DNA of 64,000 nucleotides, taken from Erythrobacter sp. SCSIO 43205. Its GTDB lineage: Bacteria; Pseudomonadota; Alphaproteobacteria; Sphingomonadales; Sphingomonadaceae. The notes under the pieces were generated by a model, which saw nothing but the letters and a program-made list of their open reading frames with translations, was not told the origin of the DNA and ran no database searches. The first letter of the stretch is position 1. The number at the start of each line of letters is the position of its first letter. The translations under genes were made by a program, and so were the position numbers. The stretch covers positions 1,612,001 to 1,676,000 of the forward strand of contig NZ_CP063202.1 of assembly GCF_019904235.1 (NCBI RefSeq), given 5' to 3'. Positions 63,523 through 64,000 of this stretch are shown piece after piece.

Positions 63523-64000
63523 CGCGTCAGTTTCTTGTAAGCGAGGCGCGTAGGCCGGTCCGCTGCATCCCCCAAACGACGCCGCTTGTCTTCCTCATAG
63601 GCTTCAAAGTTACCCTCGAACCATTCGACGTGGGAATTGCCCTCAAACGCTAGAATGTGAGTTGCCAGACGATCGAGGAAGAAGCGATCGTGCGAGATGA
63701 CCACCGCGCAGCCGGCGAAGTTCTCAATCGCGTCTTCCAGAGCGCCCAATGTTTCCACATCGAGATCGTTCGTGGGCTCGTCGAGCAGCAGCACGTTTCC
63801 GCCTTGCTTGAGCATTTTCGCCATGTGCACCCGGTTACGCTCACCGCCAGACAGCTTGCCAACATTCTTCTGCTGGTCCGCGCCCTTGAAGTTGAACGCG
63901 CCCACGTAAGCGCGCGTCGAGGTGTCGTGGCCGTTCACCTGCATATAATCGAGCCCGTCTGAAATTTCCTCCCAGACGTTGTTCTTGGGGTTCAGGTCGT
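63519..64000 (-). CDS. ettA: Energy-dependent translational throttle EttA, C-terminal part (cut)
   Basis: The open frame runs off the right edge. The 160 visible residues contain the second ABC domain's signature [15 protein letters not shown] and Walker [12 protein letters not shown] with the catalytic glutamate in that motif, followed by [19 protein letters not shown] and a lysine/arginine-rich end. This is an ABC-F protein that gates the ribosome in response to ATP level. The N-terminal domain and start lie outside. Confidence 0.92.
   Translation of the reverse strand, partial: DLNPKNNVWEEISDGLDYMQVNGHDTSTRAYVGAFNFKGADQQKNVGKLSGGERNRVHMAKMLKQGGNVLLLDEPTNDLDVETLGALEDAIENFAGCAVVISHDRFFLDRLATHILAFEGNSHVEWFEGNFEAYEEDKRRRLGDAADRPTRLAYKKLTR

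Noticed and set aside
1..64000. tRNA, rRNA, insertion sequence, prophage or integron genes
   Set aside because: No tRNA-like cloverleaf, transposase, integrase or phage structural gene was recognised on either strand.

Overview
This 64 kb window looks like chromosomal core sequence from an alphaproteobacterium of the order Sphingomonadales, most likely family Erythrobacteraceae (Erythrobacter or Altererythrobacter type). The basis is the gene content and order: a ctaC-ctaD-ctaB-ctaG-ctaE-DUF983-SURF1-thrC oxidase block, short-form HisG next to HisD, class I lysyl-tRNA synthetase, rplU-rpmA with an alanine/lysine-rich L21 tail, FnrL-type cysteine spacing, and moderately GC-rich coding sequence. 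This is judged by eye; no database search was possible. No rRNA, tRNA, CRISPR array, phage or insertion sequence was seen.

Layout. 1-2 kb: a histidine operon on the minus strand (hisG-hisD, then the first codons of a probable nusB). 2-10.4 kb: an alpha/beta hydrolase with an SDR, a NUDIX protein, BolA, a J-domain protein, a DUF2236 protein, CobS, a class A penicillin-binding protein and two overlapping PaaI-type thioesterases. 10.4-15.2 kb: a minus-strand run pyrE-pdxJ-membrane protein-acpS-lepB-DUF3089-ruvX. 15.4-24.7 kb: the aa3-type cytochrome oxidase operon with its heme and copper assembly factors, running into thrC, a methyltransferase and folB. 24.7-26.8 kb: molybdopterin synthesis (moaA, moaD, moaE). 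26.8-28.5 kb: an unknown membrane protein behind a perfect FNR box, facing an fnr-like gene and a small lipoprotein. 28.8-29.5 kb: rplU-rpmA followed by three hairpins. 29.8-37.9 kb: GNAT, TetR, ygfZ, an ATP-grasp enzyme, a frameshifted pyrC, rarD, a candidate small RNA, astD and selO. 38-49.7 kb: a hydrolase, a glycosyltransferase, a YfgM-like protein with BamB, an ICMT-like methyltransferase, gshA-rsmE, ubiA, an SRAP protein, a SoxR-like regulator without its iron-sulfur motif, and SixA. 49.9-61.5 kb: a sterol desaturase, a membrane AraC regulator, a DinG-like helicase, class I LysRS, a 2OG-Fe(II) oxygenase, an RcnB-like basic repeat protein, an FMN-binding oxidase and a diguanylate cyclase. 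61.8-63.5 kb: two paralogous small winged-helix proteins flanking a LuxR-type regulator. The right edge cuts ettA.

Most of the window is housekeeping sequence. The least explained items are the FNR-box gene, the LuxR/paralogue cassette, the cluster-less SoxR relative with a SoxR-like operator, the structured RNA candidate at 34.8 kb, the hairpins after rpmA, the terminator-like hairpin inside the DUF983 gene, and the pyrC frameshift.
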